Assembly (NCBI GenBank): GCA_031402225.1
Contig: JANNSD010000040.1
Span: 32,973-96,972 of the forward strand
Direction: 5' to 3'
DNA from: JAGGAG01 sp031402225
GTDB taxonomy: Bacteria > Gemmatimonadota > Gemmatimonadetes > Gemmatimonadales > GWC2-71-9
DNA length: 64,000 bases
Shown: in pieces, positions 17,148 through 25,754 of the stretch
Layout of the letters: every line of letters begins with the position of its first letter
Numbering within the stretch: the stretch's first letter is position 1
The notes under the pieces: model-generated
Database searches by the model: none
The model's input: the letters and a program-made list of their open reading frames with translations, nothing else
Told to the model about the DNA's origin: nothing
Program-made: the position numbers and the translations under genes

Positions 17148-18424
17148 CGGCAGTCGCCGACCGGGTCGACACCACGCTGCCAGCGTGGCTGCTGGCACTG
17201 CGGCAGCAGGGAGGCCAGCGCTTCGCCGAGCTGGGACTGCCCAAGTCAAAGGACGAGGAGTGGCGGTTCACTCCGATCTCGCCGATTTCGTCAGCGACAT
17301 TTGGCGTGGCACCGGAAGCGAGCGTTTCCCTCGACGCGCTGGCGCCGTTCATGTTCGGGCACGCGGAGTGGCCGAGGCTGGTGTTCGTGAATGGCCGGTA
17401 CAGCGCCGAGCTGTCGTCGGTGTCGGTCGAGAGCGGTGTGCGGGTCGAGAGCCTGGCGCTGGTCCGGAGCGGGAATGCGGCGCTGGAGAAGCACCTGGGC
17501 CGGCATGTCGCCATCGATGCGACGCCGTTCGTGGCGTGGAACACCGGGCAGATCACCGATGGGGCGTTCGTGCATGTGCCGGCACGCGCCGACCTGGCAC
17601 AGCCGATCCACCTGCTGTTCGTGACGGCCGCGGGCGCGGCCGATTCGGTGGTGTACCCCCGCAACCTGGTGGTGGTGGAGCGCGAGGCGCGGGCCTCGAT
17701 CATCGAGAGCTACGTGATGCTGGGCGATGCGGAGCGGTACCTCACCAACACCGTCTGTGAAGTGGTGGTTGGGGAGAACGCGTGGGTGGAGCACACACGG
17801 ATCCAGCGGGAGAGCGAGCGCGCCTTTCACATCGGGTGCACGCATGTGGCCCAGGAGCGCGACAGCCACTACCGCAACTTCAGTTTTGCCATGGGTGGGG
17901 CCATTGCGCGGCACGACCTGCAGAGCCACCTGAACGCCGCCAACGTCGAGAGCCTGCTCTACGGCCTCTACTTCGGTCGTGACGACCAGCTGGTGGACAA
18001 CCACACGGCGATCTTCCATGACCATCCCAACTGTCGGAGCTGGGAGGTGTATAAGGGCATCCTTGACGGCAAGTCGCACGGGGTGTTCAACGGGAAGATC
18101 TTCGTGACGCCCGAGGCGCAGAAGACCGACGCGAAGCAGACCAACCGCGCGCTCCTGCTGTCGGAGACGGCCAAGATCGACACCAAGCCGCAGCTGGAGA
18201 TCTTTGCGGACGACGTGAAGTGCACCCATGGAGCCACGGTGGGGGCGCTCAACGAGAACATGCTCTTCTACCTGCAGAGCCGGTGTATCCCGCATGCGGC
18301 GGCGCGCCGGTTCCTGACGTACGCTTTTGCGGCGGAGGTGGTAGCCGAGGTGGCGCTGGAGCCGGTCCGCGCGGAGCTGGATAGACTGGTGCAGGAGAGA
18401 GTTGGAGTGGGGCTGGGCGCGTAG
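17144..18424 (+). CDS. sufD: SufD, Fe-S scaffold subunit
   Basis: 426 residues, ATG overlapping the sufC stop (ATGA). It has the SufD beginning LGLPKSKDEEWRFTPISP and the conserved C-terminal blocks DGKSHGVFNGKIFV, QTNRALLLSETAKIDTKPQL and KCTHGATVGALNENMLFYLQ, which include the residues that pair SufD with SufB. Partner of SufB in the assembly complex. Confidence 0.95.
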   Translation: MTAVADRVDTTLPAWLLALRQQGGQRFAELGLPKSKDEEWRFTPISPISSATFGVAPEASVSLDALAPFMFGHAEWPRLVFVNGRYSAELSSVSVESGVRVESLALVRSGNAALEKHLGRHVAIDATPFVAWNTGQITDGAFVHVPARADLAQPIHLLFVTAAGAADSVVYPRNLVVVEREARASIIESYVMLGDAERYLTNTVCEVVVGENAWVEHTRIQRESERAFHIGCTHVAQERDSHYRNFSFAMGGAIARHDLQSHLNAANVESLLYGLYFGRDDQLVDNHTAIFHDHPNCRSWEVYKGILDGKSHGVFNGKIFVTPEAQKTDAKQTNRALLLSETAKIDTKPQLEIFADDVKCTHGATVGALNENMLFYLQSRCIPHAAARRFLTYAFAAEVVAEVALEPVRAELDRLVQERVGVGLGA

Positions 18425-18428
18425 GGTG

Positions 18429-18477
18429 GGAGACGGAAGACGGGAGACGGGAGACGGAAGACGGAAGACGGGAGACG
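18429..18477. repeat. 7-bp tandem repeat array, units GGAGACG and GAAGACG, 7 copies
   Basis: Seven contiguous heptamers, four GGAGACG and three GAAGACG, fill the gap between sufD and sufS and run up to the sufS start. Confidence 0.9.
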
Positions 18478-18481
18478 AGGC

Positions 18482-19717
18482 GTGAAGAATTCTGTGAGCG
18501 GGACAGAGCTGGCGGTCGGGGCGGAGATACGGGATGAGTTCCCGATCTTCGACGCCCACCCCAACCTCGTTTATCTCGACAGCGCGGCCACGTCGCAGAA
18601 GCCGCAGCGGGTCATCGACCGGCTAAGCCGCTTTTTCGCCGAGGAGAACGCGAACATCCATCGCGGGGTGTATGCGCTGAGCGGGGAAGCCACGGCGATG
18701 TACGATGCAGCGCGTGAAGGGGTGGCGCGGTTCATCGGCGCGGCCCTGCCCCGCGAAGTCATCTTCACTCGTGGCACGACGGAGAGCATCAACCTCGTGG
18801 CCCAGAGCTGGGGCCGTGCCAACGTGAGGGCCGGCGACGAGATCCTGGTCACCGAGATGGAGCATCACTCGAACTGGGTGCCCTGGCAGGTATTGGCCCA
18901 GGCGACCGGGGCCACCCTGCGCGTGGCGCCGGTGACCGAGGCGGGCGAGCTCGACCTCGATGCCATGACGCGCCTGATCACGCCGCGCACGCGCCTGGTC
19001 GCGGTGACGCACCTTTCCAATGTGCTTGGCACCATCAACCCGATCCGGCGTATCGCCGACCTGGCGCATGCCGCCGGCGCACTGGTGCTGGTGGACGGGG
19101 CGCAATCGGTGGCCCATGGCGCGGTGGATGTCCTGGCACTGGGCTGTGACTTCTTTGCCTTCTCTGGGCACAAGCTCTTCGGGCCGACGGGTATCGGCGT
19201 GCTCTACGGGCGGGAGGCGCTGCTGGAGCAGATGTCGCCGTGGCAGGTGGGCGGCGGGATGATCGGAGCGGTGTCGCTTGAGGAAACGACCTGGGCTGAG
19301 CTGCCGATGAAGTTCGAGGCCGGTACCCCACCCATTGCGGAGGCGGTGGGGCTGGCTGAGGCGATCGCCTTCGTCGACTCGGTGGGTGCCAGCGCGATCG
19401 CGGCGCACGAGGCGGAGTTGCTCTCGCTCGCCACCGATCGGCTTACCGCCATTCCCGGTGTTCGCATCATCGGCACGGCGGCGCACCGCGCGTCGGTCAT
19501 CTCGTTCGTGCTCGAGGGGGTGCATCCGCACGACCTCGGAACGGTGCTGGACGAGGACGGGATCGCGATCCGGGCAGGGCATCACTGTGCCCAGCCGCTG
19601 ATGCGCCGCTTCGGGCTGGCGGCCACGGCGCGGGCGTCATTCAGCGTGTACAACACCACTGAGGACGTGGAGGCGCTGGGCCGCGGCATCGAGCGCGCCC
19701 GGACGCTGTTCGCCTGA
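18482..19717 (+). CDS. sufS: SufS, cysteine desulfurase
   Basis: 411 residues, group II cysteine desulfurase (PLP enzyme). PLP lysine in FSGHKLFGPTGIG, active-site cysteine in AGHHCAQPLMRRFG, and PLP contacts TEMEHHSNWVPW and DGAQSVAHG. It takes sulfur from cysteine and passes it to SufU. The start is a GTG at 18482, directly after the repeat array; an internal in-frame start is possible because the first 15 residues are not conserved in character. Confidence 0.95.
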   Translation: MKNSVSGTELAVGAEIRDEFPIFDAHPNLVYLDSAATSQKPQRVIDRLSRFFAEENANIHRGVYALSGEATAMYDAAREGVARFIGAALPREVIFTRGTTESINLVAQSWGRANVRAGDEILVTEMEHHSNWVPWQVLAQATGATLRVAPVTEAGELDLDAMTRLITPRTRLVAVTHLSNVLGTINPIRRIADLAHAAGALVLVDGAQSVAHGAVDVLALGCDFFAFSGHKLFGPTGIGVLYGREALLEQMSPWQVGGGMIGAVSLEETTWAELPMKFEAGTPPIAEAVGLAEAIAFVDSVGASAIAAHEAELLSLATDRLTAIPGVRIIGTAAHRASVISFVLEGVHPHDLGTVLDEDGIAIRAGHHCAQPLMRRFGLAATARASFSVYNTTEDVEALGRGIERARTLFA

Positions 19718-20157
19718 TGTCATCGGTCAGCGAGCTGTACCAGAGCGTGATCCTGGACCACAACAAGACCCCCCGCAACTATGGCCGCATCGAGGGTCCG
19801 GCGGCCGCGCACGCCAAGGGGCACAATCCGCTCTGCGGCGACCAGGTGACGGTGTGGCTGGAGTTCGAGGGCGATGTGGTGAAGGATGTGCGCTTCGAGG
19901 ATGAGGGTAAGGGATGCGCCATTTCGCGCGCATCGGCGTCGCTGATGACCATGGCGGTCAAAGGCCATCACAAAGATGACGTGCTCCGAATGTTTGGTGC
20001 CTTTCACAGCCTGGTGACCGGAGTGAAGTCAGCCGAAACCGAGGCGCTGCCGGCCCGGCTGCAGGTGTTCGCGAACGTGTCCCAGTTCCCGATTCGGGTG
20101 AAGTGCGCGAGCCTGGCGTGGCATACGATGAAGAAGGCACTAGACGATACAGCGTGA
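19717..20157 (+). CDS. sufU: SufU, sulfur-relay protein
   Basis: 146 residues. The three conserved cysteines are present: NPLCGDQ, GKGCAIS and VKCASLAWHTMKKAL. The 20-residue insertion typical of SufU relative to IscU is seen around KGHHKDDVLRMFGAF. SufU accepts persulfide sulfur from SufS in a Zn-dependent way. Stop and start overlap with sufS as TGATG. Confidence 0.95.
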   Translation: MSSVSELYQSVILDHNKTPRNYGRIEGPAAAHAKGHNPLCGDQVTVWLEFEGDVVKDVRFEDEGKGCAISRASASLMTMAVKGHHKDDVLRMFGAFHSLVTGVKSAETEALPARLQVFANVSQFPIRVKCASLAWHTMKKALDDTA

Positions 20158-20174
20158 GGAGGAACAGCAACAGC

Positions 20175-20210
20175 GTGAGGAGTGAGGGGGAACTCGCCCT
20201 CACTCCTTAC
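20175..20210 (+). terminator. Hairpin after the suf operon
   Basis: A perfect 10-bp stem, GGAGTGAGGG (20179-20188) with CCCTCACTCC (20197-20206), extendable by about four imperfect pairs, with an 8-base loop. It follows sufU and closes the operon. No long T run follows. Confidence 0.6.
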
Positions 20211-20253
20211 TCCTCAGGCAGTTTGTTTTCAACGATCTAATCAGAGGATTGGA

Positions 20254-20700
20254 ATGCCTTACTCAGAGATGATGGTCAAGCCCATGCGCGAGGAGATGGT
20301 TGCGATGGGCGCGCAGGAACTGAAGACGGTCGAGCAGGTGGACGCCGAGCTGGGTGACCAGCGCGGCACGACGCTCGTATTCGTGAACTCGGTGTGTGGC
20401 TGTGCGGCGGGCAACGCGCGGCCGGCACTGCGAGCAGCGCTCAAGCACGCGGCGAAGCCGGACCGGGTGGTGACGGTATTCGCGGGGCAGGACCTGCCGG
20501 CGACGACGCGGGCGCGGCAGTTCTTCGCCGACTACCAGCCGAGCTCGCCGTCGATCGCGCTGTTCAAGGATGGCGAGGTGGTGGCGTTCATTCACCGGCA
20601 CCAGATCGAGGGGCGTGGTCCGGATGCGGTAGCGAAGGACCTGGTGACCGCATTCGACCAGTACTGCGGCGCCGGTGAGGCATCGGGGGCTGCGAGTTGA
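20254..20700 (+). CDS. Bacilliredoxin (BrxA/BrxB family)
   Basis: 148 residues, full family length. The active site is VNSVCGCAAGNARP (CGC motif). Bacilliredoxins remove bacillithiol or related low-molecular-weight thiols from oxidised proteins. The ATG at 20254 follows a weak AGAGGA site. The location beside the suf operon suggests a shared role in redox or Fe-S stress (inference). Other members replace thioredoxin-like factors. Confidence 0.85.
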   Translation: MPYSEMMVKPMREEMVAMGAQELKTVEQVDAELGDQRGTTLVFVNSVCGCAAGNARPALRAALKHAAKPDRVVTVFAGQDLPATTRARQFFADYQPSSPSIALFKDGEVVAFIHRHQIEGRGPDAVAKDLVTAFDQYCGAGEASGAAS

Positions 20701-20978
20701 GCGGGCACGTCTTTCACCCGGGGCACGAAGAGCTCCACGGGATCACCGTGGTGCTTGACGGAGTGTCTGGCAAGACGTACGTCGGGCGGTACCATGAACG
20801 CACAGACTCCGGCCTGCTGCTCCACGATGTTGGCGTACATGACCCGGCCGGCGGCGTGACCCGCGCGGAGTACCTGCAGCGCACGAACAAGTTTGGCATC
20901 CGCGCCGACCACAAGCATCTGGTTGTTCCGCACGACGAGGTGGCTGGTCTGGTGCCCCTCAACCAAGTGGTCGGGTAG
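20697..20978 (+). CDS. Hypothetical small protein (93 aa)
   Basis: Starts at TTG 20697, overlapping the bacilliredoxin stop (TTGA), so translation is probably coupled. The product is beta-rich and His-rich (HVFHPGHEELHGITVVLDGV, GLLLHDVGVHDPAGGVTR, DHKHLVVPHDEVAGLVP). No family is recognised. Its 3' end overlaps the 3' end of the convergent acetyltransferase gene by 20 bases. Confidence 0.6.
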   Translation: MSGHVFHPGHEELHGITVVLDGVSGKTYVGRYHERTDSGLLLHDVGVHDPAGGVTRAEYLQRTNKFGIRADHKHLVVPHDEVAGLVPLNQVVG

Positions 20979-21513
20979 CCAGCACCTCGGCGAGGGGGCG
21001 TGGCGGCTGGACCCCTGGTTCTCTCGGCGCCAGGGGTCGGTGGAGCCAGATCACATCGTGCCAGCAGCCGAACTTGTAGCCAATTCCCCGATAGACCCCG
21101 ACCTCCTCGAATCCCATTGACTGGTGGAAGCCGACGCTTGCCGGATTGGGCAGAGTGATCCCGGCGTAGGCGTTGACAAAGCCCTGCGCGGCCAGGATGT
21201 CAAAGAGCGCGGTGTACAGCGTGCGTCCGTGGCCCTGTCGATGTGCGTCGTGAGCGACGTAGGCGGATACCTCGACCGACCACTGATAGGCTGGTCGGTC
21301 CCGGTGCGGCCCCGCGTAGGCATACCCCACCAGGCGGCCGCGGTCCTCCAGCACGAGCCAGGGGGTTCGAGCAATCACGGCGTCTACCCGGCGGGCCATC
21401 TCCAACCCGTCGGGTGGAACCAGTTCGAACGAAGTGGTGCGCTCGGTGACGGCGGGGGCGTAGATCTCGGCGAGCCGGGCGCCATCAGCGGGTACCGCCA
21501 GTCGAAGTATCAC
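20959..21513 (-). CDS. GNAT N-acetyltransferase, phosphinothricin-acetyltransferase-like
   Basis: 184 residues. Opens IRLAVPADGARLAEIYAPAV-like (MILRLAVPADGARLAEIYAP) and has the acetyl-CoA loop HRQGHGRTLYTALFDILAAQ and YAGITLPNPASVGFHQSMGF, the pattern of Pat/YncA-type acetyltransferases. These acetylate amino groups of amino-acid analogues or similar small molecules; the actual substrate is unknown. Confidence 0.8.
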   Translation of the reverse strand: MILRLAVPADGARLAEIYAPAVTERTTSFELVPPDGLEMARRVDAVIARTPWLVLEDRGRLVGYAYAGPHRDRPAYQWSVEVSAYVAHDAHRQGHGRTLYTALFDILAAQGFVNAYAGITLPNPASVGFHQSMGFEEVGVYRGIGYKFGCWHDVIWLHRPLAPREPGVQPPRPLAEVLATRPLG

Positions 21514-21646
21514 CCGGGCGTGCCTGACAGGGTTGTCGGAAAGCTAGCAGCATGCGCCAGACGCCCGCGAAACATCCCCCGACCCGTAGCCGTAGGACAG
21601 CGCGCTTCGGGGAAATGAACGTCCCTGCCCTCCGTGTGGAGTATTC

Positions 21647-22606
21647 ATGTACCAGAACGCCATCGAGCTGCACGGCATTTCCAAGCGATTTGCGGGTCAC
21701 ACCGCGGTGCGGAGCCTGTCGCTCACGGTGCCGCGGGGCGGGATCTACGGGCTGTTGGGCCCGAACGGTGCCGGCAAGAGCACCACGATCCGGATGATCC
21801 TCAGCATCCTGCTTCCCGACGATGGCACGGTGACGCTCTTCGGCGGGGAGCCGGCGAGCCGAGACCTCTCCGAACGCATCGGCTACCTGCCGGAGGAGCG
21901 CGGCCTCTACCCGCGAATGAAGGTGGCGGAGCAACTCACCTTCCTGGGGGAGGCCAAGGGACTGCCCCGCAAGCGCGCCCGCGAGCTCACGGCCCAGTGG
22001 TTGGCTCGGCTCGGCATCGCGGACTGGGGGGGCAAAAAGGTCCAGGATCTCTCGAAGGGGATGCAGCAGAAGGTGCAATTCATTGGCGCCCTGCTGCATG
22101 AACCGGAGCTGGTCATCCTCGACGAACCGTTCAGCGGACTTGATCCAGTCAATAGCCAGGTCATGCGCGACGTGGTGGTTGAGATCGCGCGGGGAGGCGG
22201 TACCGTGCTGTTCTCGACGCACATCATGGAGCAGGCGGAGAAGATGTGCGACCGGGTCGCCATCATCGCGCGGGGCGAAAAGGTGGTGGATGGGCGGCTG
22301 GCCGATATCAAGAGTGAAGCGGGAGGGCGGCATGTGGCACTCGCGTTCCACCGGCACCAGGACGTGGCGGCACGGGTCCTCGGGGACCGGTCGTTGGTGG
22401 CACGGGTGGACGACTACGGTGCCAGCGCCGAGGCGGAGCTGGCGGAGGGCGCGACCAGCGACCAGTTGCTCCAGGCGCTGGTAGGCGCGGACGTGGGGAT
22501 CTCGCGGTTCGAGGTGGTGGAGGCGTCGCTCCAGTCGATCTTCATCGCCAAGGTGGGCACCGACGCGGCCAGCGCGCCCGCGAGGGAGGACATGGCTCAT
22601 GCATAA
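21647..22606 (+). CDS. ABC-2-type exporter ATPase (NatA-like)
   Basis: 319 residues. Walker A LLGPNGAGKST, signature DLSKGMQQKVQ (LSKGM variant), Walker B LVILDEPFSGLDP and a switch His in FSTHIMEQAEKM. A 100-residue C-terminal domain follows. GGAG at 21638 is spaced well before the ATG. It forms an operon with the permease gene (8-base overlap). Substrate unknown. Confidence 0.9.
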   Translation: MYQNAIELHGISKRFAGHTAVRSLSLTVPRGGIYGLLGPNGAGKSTTIRMILSILLPDDGTVTLFGGEPASRDLSERIGYLPEERGLYPRMKVAEQLTFLGEAKGLPRKRARELTAQWLARLGIADWGGKKVQDLSKGMQQKVQFIGALLHEPELVILDEPFSGLDPVNSQVMRDVVVEIARGGGTVLFSTHIMEQAEKMCDRVAIIARGEKVVDGRLADIKSEAGGRHVALAFHRHQDVAARVLGDRSLVARVDDYGASAEAELAEGATSDQLLQALVGADVGISRFEVVEASLQSIFIAKVGTDAASAPAREDMAHA

Positions 22607-23906
22607 GATCTGGGCGGTGATGCGGCGCGAATTCCTGGAGAAGGTGCGCACGCGTGCGTTCATCATCGGCACGGTGCTCTTCCCGGTTCTGATGATCGGG
22701 TTGACGGTGCTGCCGATCCTGCTCGACCGGCGCGAAACGGAGCCAAAGCGCGTGGCCATCGTGGACGGTGCCAGTGGGGATGTTGGCATGAAGGTGACGG
22801 AGGCACTTGCCGCAGCGCGACGCGAGGGGGACAACGGCGCCGCCCGCTACTCGGTGGTGCGGGTACCGGCGCGCGACCGGGTGGAGAGCGTTCGCGATTC
22901 GCTTGTCGCGATCACCGGCGTGCAGCAGGAAGGCGTCGAGGGGCTCGATGGCATCCTGGTACTCACCGATGAGTCGGTGGATGGTGGGCGGATCCCCTAT
23001 CTGGGGGTCAACGTCGGCAGCATGGCTGACATGCGGAAGCTCGAGACCGAGCTGCAGACGACGCTGCGGCAGGAGCGCCTCCGCCGCGCCGGGATCGACG
23101 TATTCATCGGGATGAAGGCGTCGCGCGAGGTGGATGTGGTGGCGCAGAAAGTGACCTCGGGCAAGCTGACTGGCGAGTCGGGTGCCTCGTCGTTCATGCT
23201 GGCATATATCATGGGCCTGGTCCTGTACATGACGATGCTGCTGTACGGGGTGCAGGTCATGAACTCGGTGATGGAAGAAAAGACCAACCGGATTGCCGAG
23301 GTCCTGTCCTCGAGCGTCAAGCCGTTCGAGATGATGCTGGGCAAGGTGCTCGGCGTGGGGGGTGTGGGGCTGCTGCAGCTGAGTATCTGGGGCGGCACGG
23401 CGATGTTGGTGACGACCTATCGCGCGCCACTCGCGAGGCTGTTCGGGGCGTCGCCAGACGCGCTCACGGCGATGAAGCTGCCCAGCGTTCGGCCGGACCT
23501 GCTGGCGGTATTCCTGATCTACTTCGTGCTCGGCTTCCTGCTGTATGCGGCGGCGTACGCGGCGGTGGCGGCCATGTGTAACTCGCAGCAGGAGGCGCAG
23601 CAGGCGAATACACCGGTGACGCTCTGTATCGTGGCGGGATTCATGGCGATGTTCTCCCTGCTCAATGAGCCAAGTGGGTCACTGGCCAGGACACTGAGCC
23701 TTATTCCGGTGACGGCGCCGTTCGTGGTGCCGGTGCGGTACTCCCTGGCCCCGATCCCGATCCCGGAGCTGCTGCTCTCGATGGCGGTGACCTTGGCAGG
23801 CGTGCTGTTCGTGGTGTGGGTGGCGGGGCGGATCTATCGGGTGGGGATCCTGATGTACGGGAAGCGGCCGAAGATCTCGGAGCTGTGGAGGTGGGTGCGG
23901 AGTTAG
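22599..23906 (+). CDS. ABC-2-type exporter permease (NatB-like)
   Basis: 435 residues. One N-terminal helix (AFIIGTVLFPVLMIGLTVLP), a periplasmic domain of about 150 residues, then a cluster of five or so helices (GASSFMLAYIMGLVLYMTML, LLAVFLIYFVLGFLLYAAAY and others). This is the NatB/YhaP plan. Partner of the ATPase encoded just upstream. Confidence 0.9.
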   Translation: MHKIWAVMRREFLEKVRTRAFIIGTVLFPVLMIGLTVLPILLDRRETEPKRVAIVDGASGDVGMKVTEALAAARREGDNGAARYSVVRVPARDRVESVRDSLVAITGVQQEGVEGLDGILVLTDESVDGGRIPYLGVNVGSMADMRKLETELQTTLRQERLRRAGIDVFIGMKASREVDVVAQKVTSGKLTGESGASSFMLAYIMGLVLYMTMLLYGVQVMNSVMEEKTNRIAEVLSSSVKPFEMMLGKVLGVGGVGLLQLSIWGGTAMLVTTYRAPLARLFGASPDALTAMKLPSVRPDLLAVFLIYFVLGFLLYAAAYAAVAAMCNSQQEAQQANTPVTLCIVAGFMAMFSLLNEPSGSLARTLSLIPVTAPFVVPVRYSLAPIPIPELLLSMAVTLAGVLFVVWVAGRIYRVGILMYGKRPKISELWRWVRS

Positions 23907-23984
23907 GAACCGCGACGGCGTGAGGAGGAACCACGACGGCGTGAGGAGTGAGGGGGAACAGCGGTGGTCGGGGCCGTTTCAGGT

Positions 23985-24080
23985 GGGGCGCCGCTCTTCG
24001 GGGAAAGGGGAACGCACGCCAGTGTTCCCCTTCGATCGCATTCATGGGTGCGTTCCACGATCCCCTCGAGCGGCGCCCCA
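23985..24080. other. Interrupted inverted repeat with two mutually exclusive inner stems
   Basis: Outer arms GGGGCGCCGCTC (23985-23996) and its complement (24068-24079) enclose two alternatives: AAGGGGAAC (24005-24013) with GTTCCCCTT (24024-24032), or GGAACGCAC (24009-24017) with GTGCGTTCC (24048-24056). The two inner stems share bases and cannot form together. It may end the exporter transcript or be a small structured RNA. Confidence 0.5.
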
Positions 24081-24281
24081 TCCCTCCCGGCCAGTTCTTC
24101 TTCCACCATTCCCAGGCTCGCCTGCGACGGGGGTTCGGTGGCAAGGCACGCCAGCGCGATACCGAATGAAAACCGAAGTTAGTCATGGCACCTGGTGGCA
24201 ACTAGACATACCATTGTAAAACGTTGCGCTACAATGCTTTACGTGCTGCTGATGTTGTTCGATATTCACGGCTGTACTACC

Positions 24282-24297
24282 TGTTTCACGTGAAACA
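24282..24297. promoter_or_regulatory. parS: parS centromere site 1
   Basis: Perfect 16-bp palindrome TGTTTCACGTGAAACA, identical to the widely conserved bacterial parS consensus bound by ParB. About 640 bases upstream of parA. Confidence 0.95.
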
Positions 24298-24756
24298 CGA
24301 ATCCGCTACAGATTCTCGTACTCCAAGCCGGCCGTAACCCAGACTGGGGCCTGAAGGGGGCGCTTGCTCGCGGTGAGGTCTCCCCTGGCTGATGCTCTTG
24401 GAATCACTCGCGAACGGATTTTTAGATCCACACGCTGGGGGAACATGCTCGAACGGTTCTGCGCGGCTGTGATATCGAAGCACTCGCTGCAGTCGGTATC
24501 GCCCGTCGGTGGTGTCTGGCAGAACTCAGAAGGTCAGGAGATGAATTTGAACTGGGGTTGGTGGAACGGAGACTGGAGCTGAACTCACTCGAACTCGGTT
24601 CGGTGCTGGCAGGCTCTGAGGTGGGCCTGCTCGGAGCTTGGCGTTCCGTGTGGCCCCTGCAGCTGGGCGCGTGCTCCCGATTGGTGCGTGGACGCCCGAT
24701 CGAAGGAATCTGACTGCCGGGGCTGAGCTTTCGCTCGCGGTTCGAGAATCCGAGGC

Positions 24757-24772
24757 TGTTTCACGTGAAACG
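24757..24772. promoter_or_regulatory. parS: parS centromere site 2
   Basis: TGTTTCACGTGAAACG, one base off the perfect palindrome at the last position. About 165 bases upstream of parA. Confidence 0.93.
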
Positions 24773-24935
24773 CTCGCCTCGGATCACTTCGGGTGTAGCT
24801 CATCCTGTCAAAGGCCAGGACTGTGACAGTTGTCGGATTTGAGGAACTACATATATTGACTCTCCCCTGTTTGGCCCGAGCTAGTAATCGCGGTAACTCG
24901 GAGCGTAAATCATTGCTACATAAATACTTACGTTA

Positions 24936-25754
24936 ATGGCAAGGATCATTGCCATCGCCAACCAGAAGGGCGGCGTGGGGAAGACCACCACCGCCGTCAA
25001 CCTGTCGGCGTCCCTGGCCATCGCTGAAAAGCGGACCCTGCTCGTGGATGCCGACCCACAAGGCAATGCGACCAGCGGCGTGGGCCTGAGCAAGGGTGAG
25101 CTCGACGCATCGCTGTACGACGTGATGGTCGATGGGCGCGACCCCGATGAAGTCATTGCGCGCGACGTCGGAATCCCGTTCCTCGATGTGCTGCCGGCGA
25201 CGCAGGATCTCGTGGGCGCCGAACTCGAGCTGGTAAATCGTGTCGAGCGCGAAACCGCGCTTCGTCGCGGGCTTGCGCGGATTCGCGACCGCTACGACTT
25301 CATCATCATCGACTGCCCGCCCTCGCTCGGCCTGCTCACGCTCAATGTGCTGACCGCGGCGGATGGCGTCGTGATTCCGATTCAGTGCGAGTACTACGCA
25401 CTCGAGGGCATCTCACAGCTCCTCAATACCGTGCGCCTCGTGCAGCAGAACTTCAATCCGGGGCTCGCCATCGACGGCGTGCTCCTCACGATGTATGACG
25501 CCCGGCTCAATCTCTGCCGTCAGGTATCGGAGGACGCCAAGGAATATTTCGCGGCGCAGGTGTTCCGTACGGCGATTCCGCGCAATGTGCGGCTCGCCGA
25601 AGCGCCGAGCTTCGGCAAGCCGATCCTCCTCTATGACGTGCAGTCGGTCGGCGCCAAGAGCTACCTCGCAGTGGCGCAGGAGCTCGTGAAGCGCGCCGCG
25701 CGCGCGCCGGGCGATGTGGAGGCTGACGTGGTCGCACCCGAGGCCCAGGCATGA
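24936..25754 (+). CDS. parA: ParA chromosome-partitioning ATPase
   Basis: 272 residues without an N-terminal DNA-binding extension, the short chromosomal (Soj) type. Deviant Walker A QKGGVGKTTT, Walker A' DADPQGNATSG and Walker B IIIDCPPSLG. ParA forms an ATP-dependent DNA-bound gradient that moves ParB-parS complexes. No Shine-Dalgarno sequence is visible before ATG 24936. It overlaps parB by ATGA. Confidence 0.95.
   Translation: MARIIAIANQKGGVGKTTTAVNLSASLAIAEKRTLLVDADPQGNATSGVGLSKGELDASLYDVMVDGRDPDEVIARDVGIPFLDVLPATQDLVGAELELVNRVERETALRRGLARIRDRYDFIIIDCPPSLGLLTLNVLTAADGVVIPIQCEYYALEGISQLLNTVRLVQQNFNPGLAIDGVLLTMYDARLNLCRQVSEDAKEYFAAQVFRTAIPRNVRLAEAPSFGKPILLYDVQSVGAKSYLAVAQELVKRAARAPGDVEADVVAPEAQA

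Larger units (their letters stand above)
23907..24935. other. 1-kb non-coding interval with structured RNA-like element and parS sites
   Basis: No convincing gene. The left 200 bases contain a long interrupted inverted repeat (23985-24080). The remainder has GC content lower than its surroundings, two parS palindromes, and an AT-rich stretch just before parA (24845-24935). Short open frames here show neither coding bias nor ribosome sites. No DnaA box of the TTATCCACA type was seen. In many bacteria parS sites sit close to the replication origin, so the interval is origin-proximal by inference. Confidence 0.6.

Noticed and set aside
18429..18477. Repeat arrays such as this one considered as CRISPR
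   Set aside because: Units are 7-8 bp and contiguous; there are no spacers and no cas genes.
24364..24826. Open frames in the parS interval considered as genes
   Set aside because: No ribosome sites, no coding bias, no family; one frame merely translates a parS palindrome.
24160..24935. Replication origin (oriC)
   Set aside because: No DnaA boxes or dnaA gene seen; parS sites alone are not enough.
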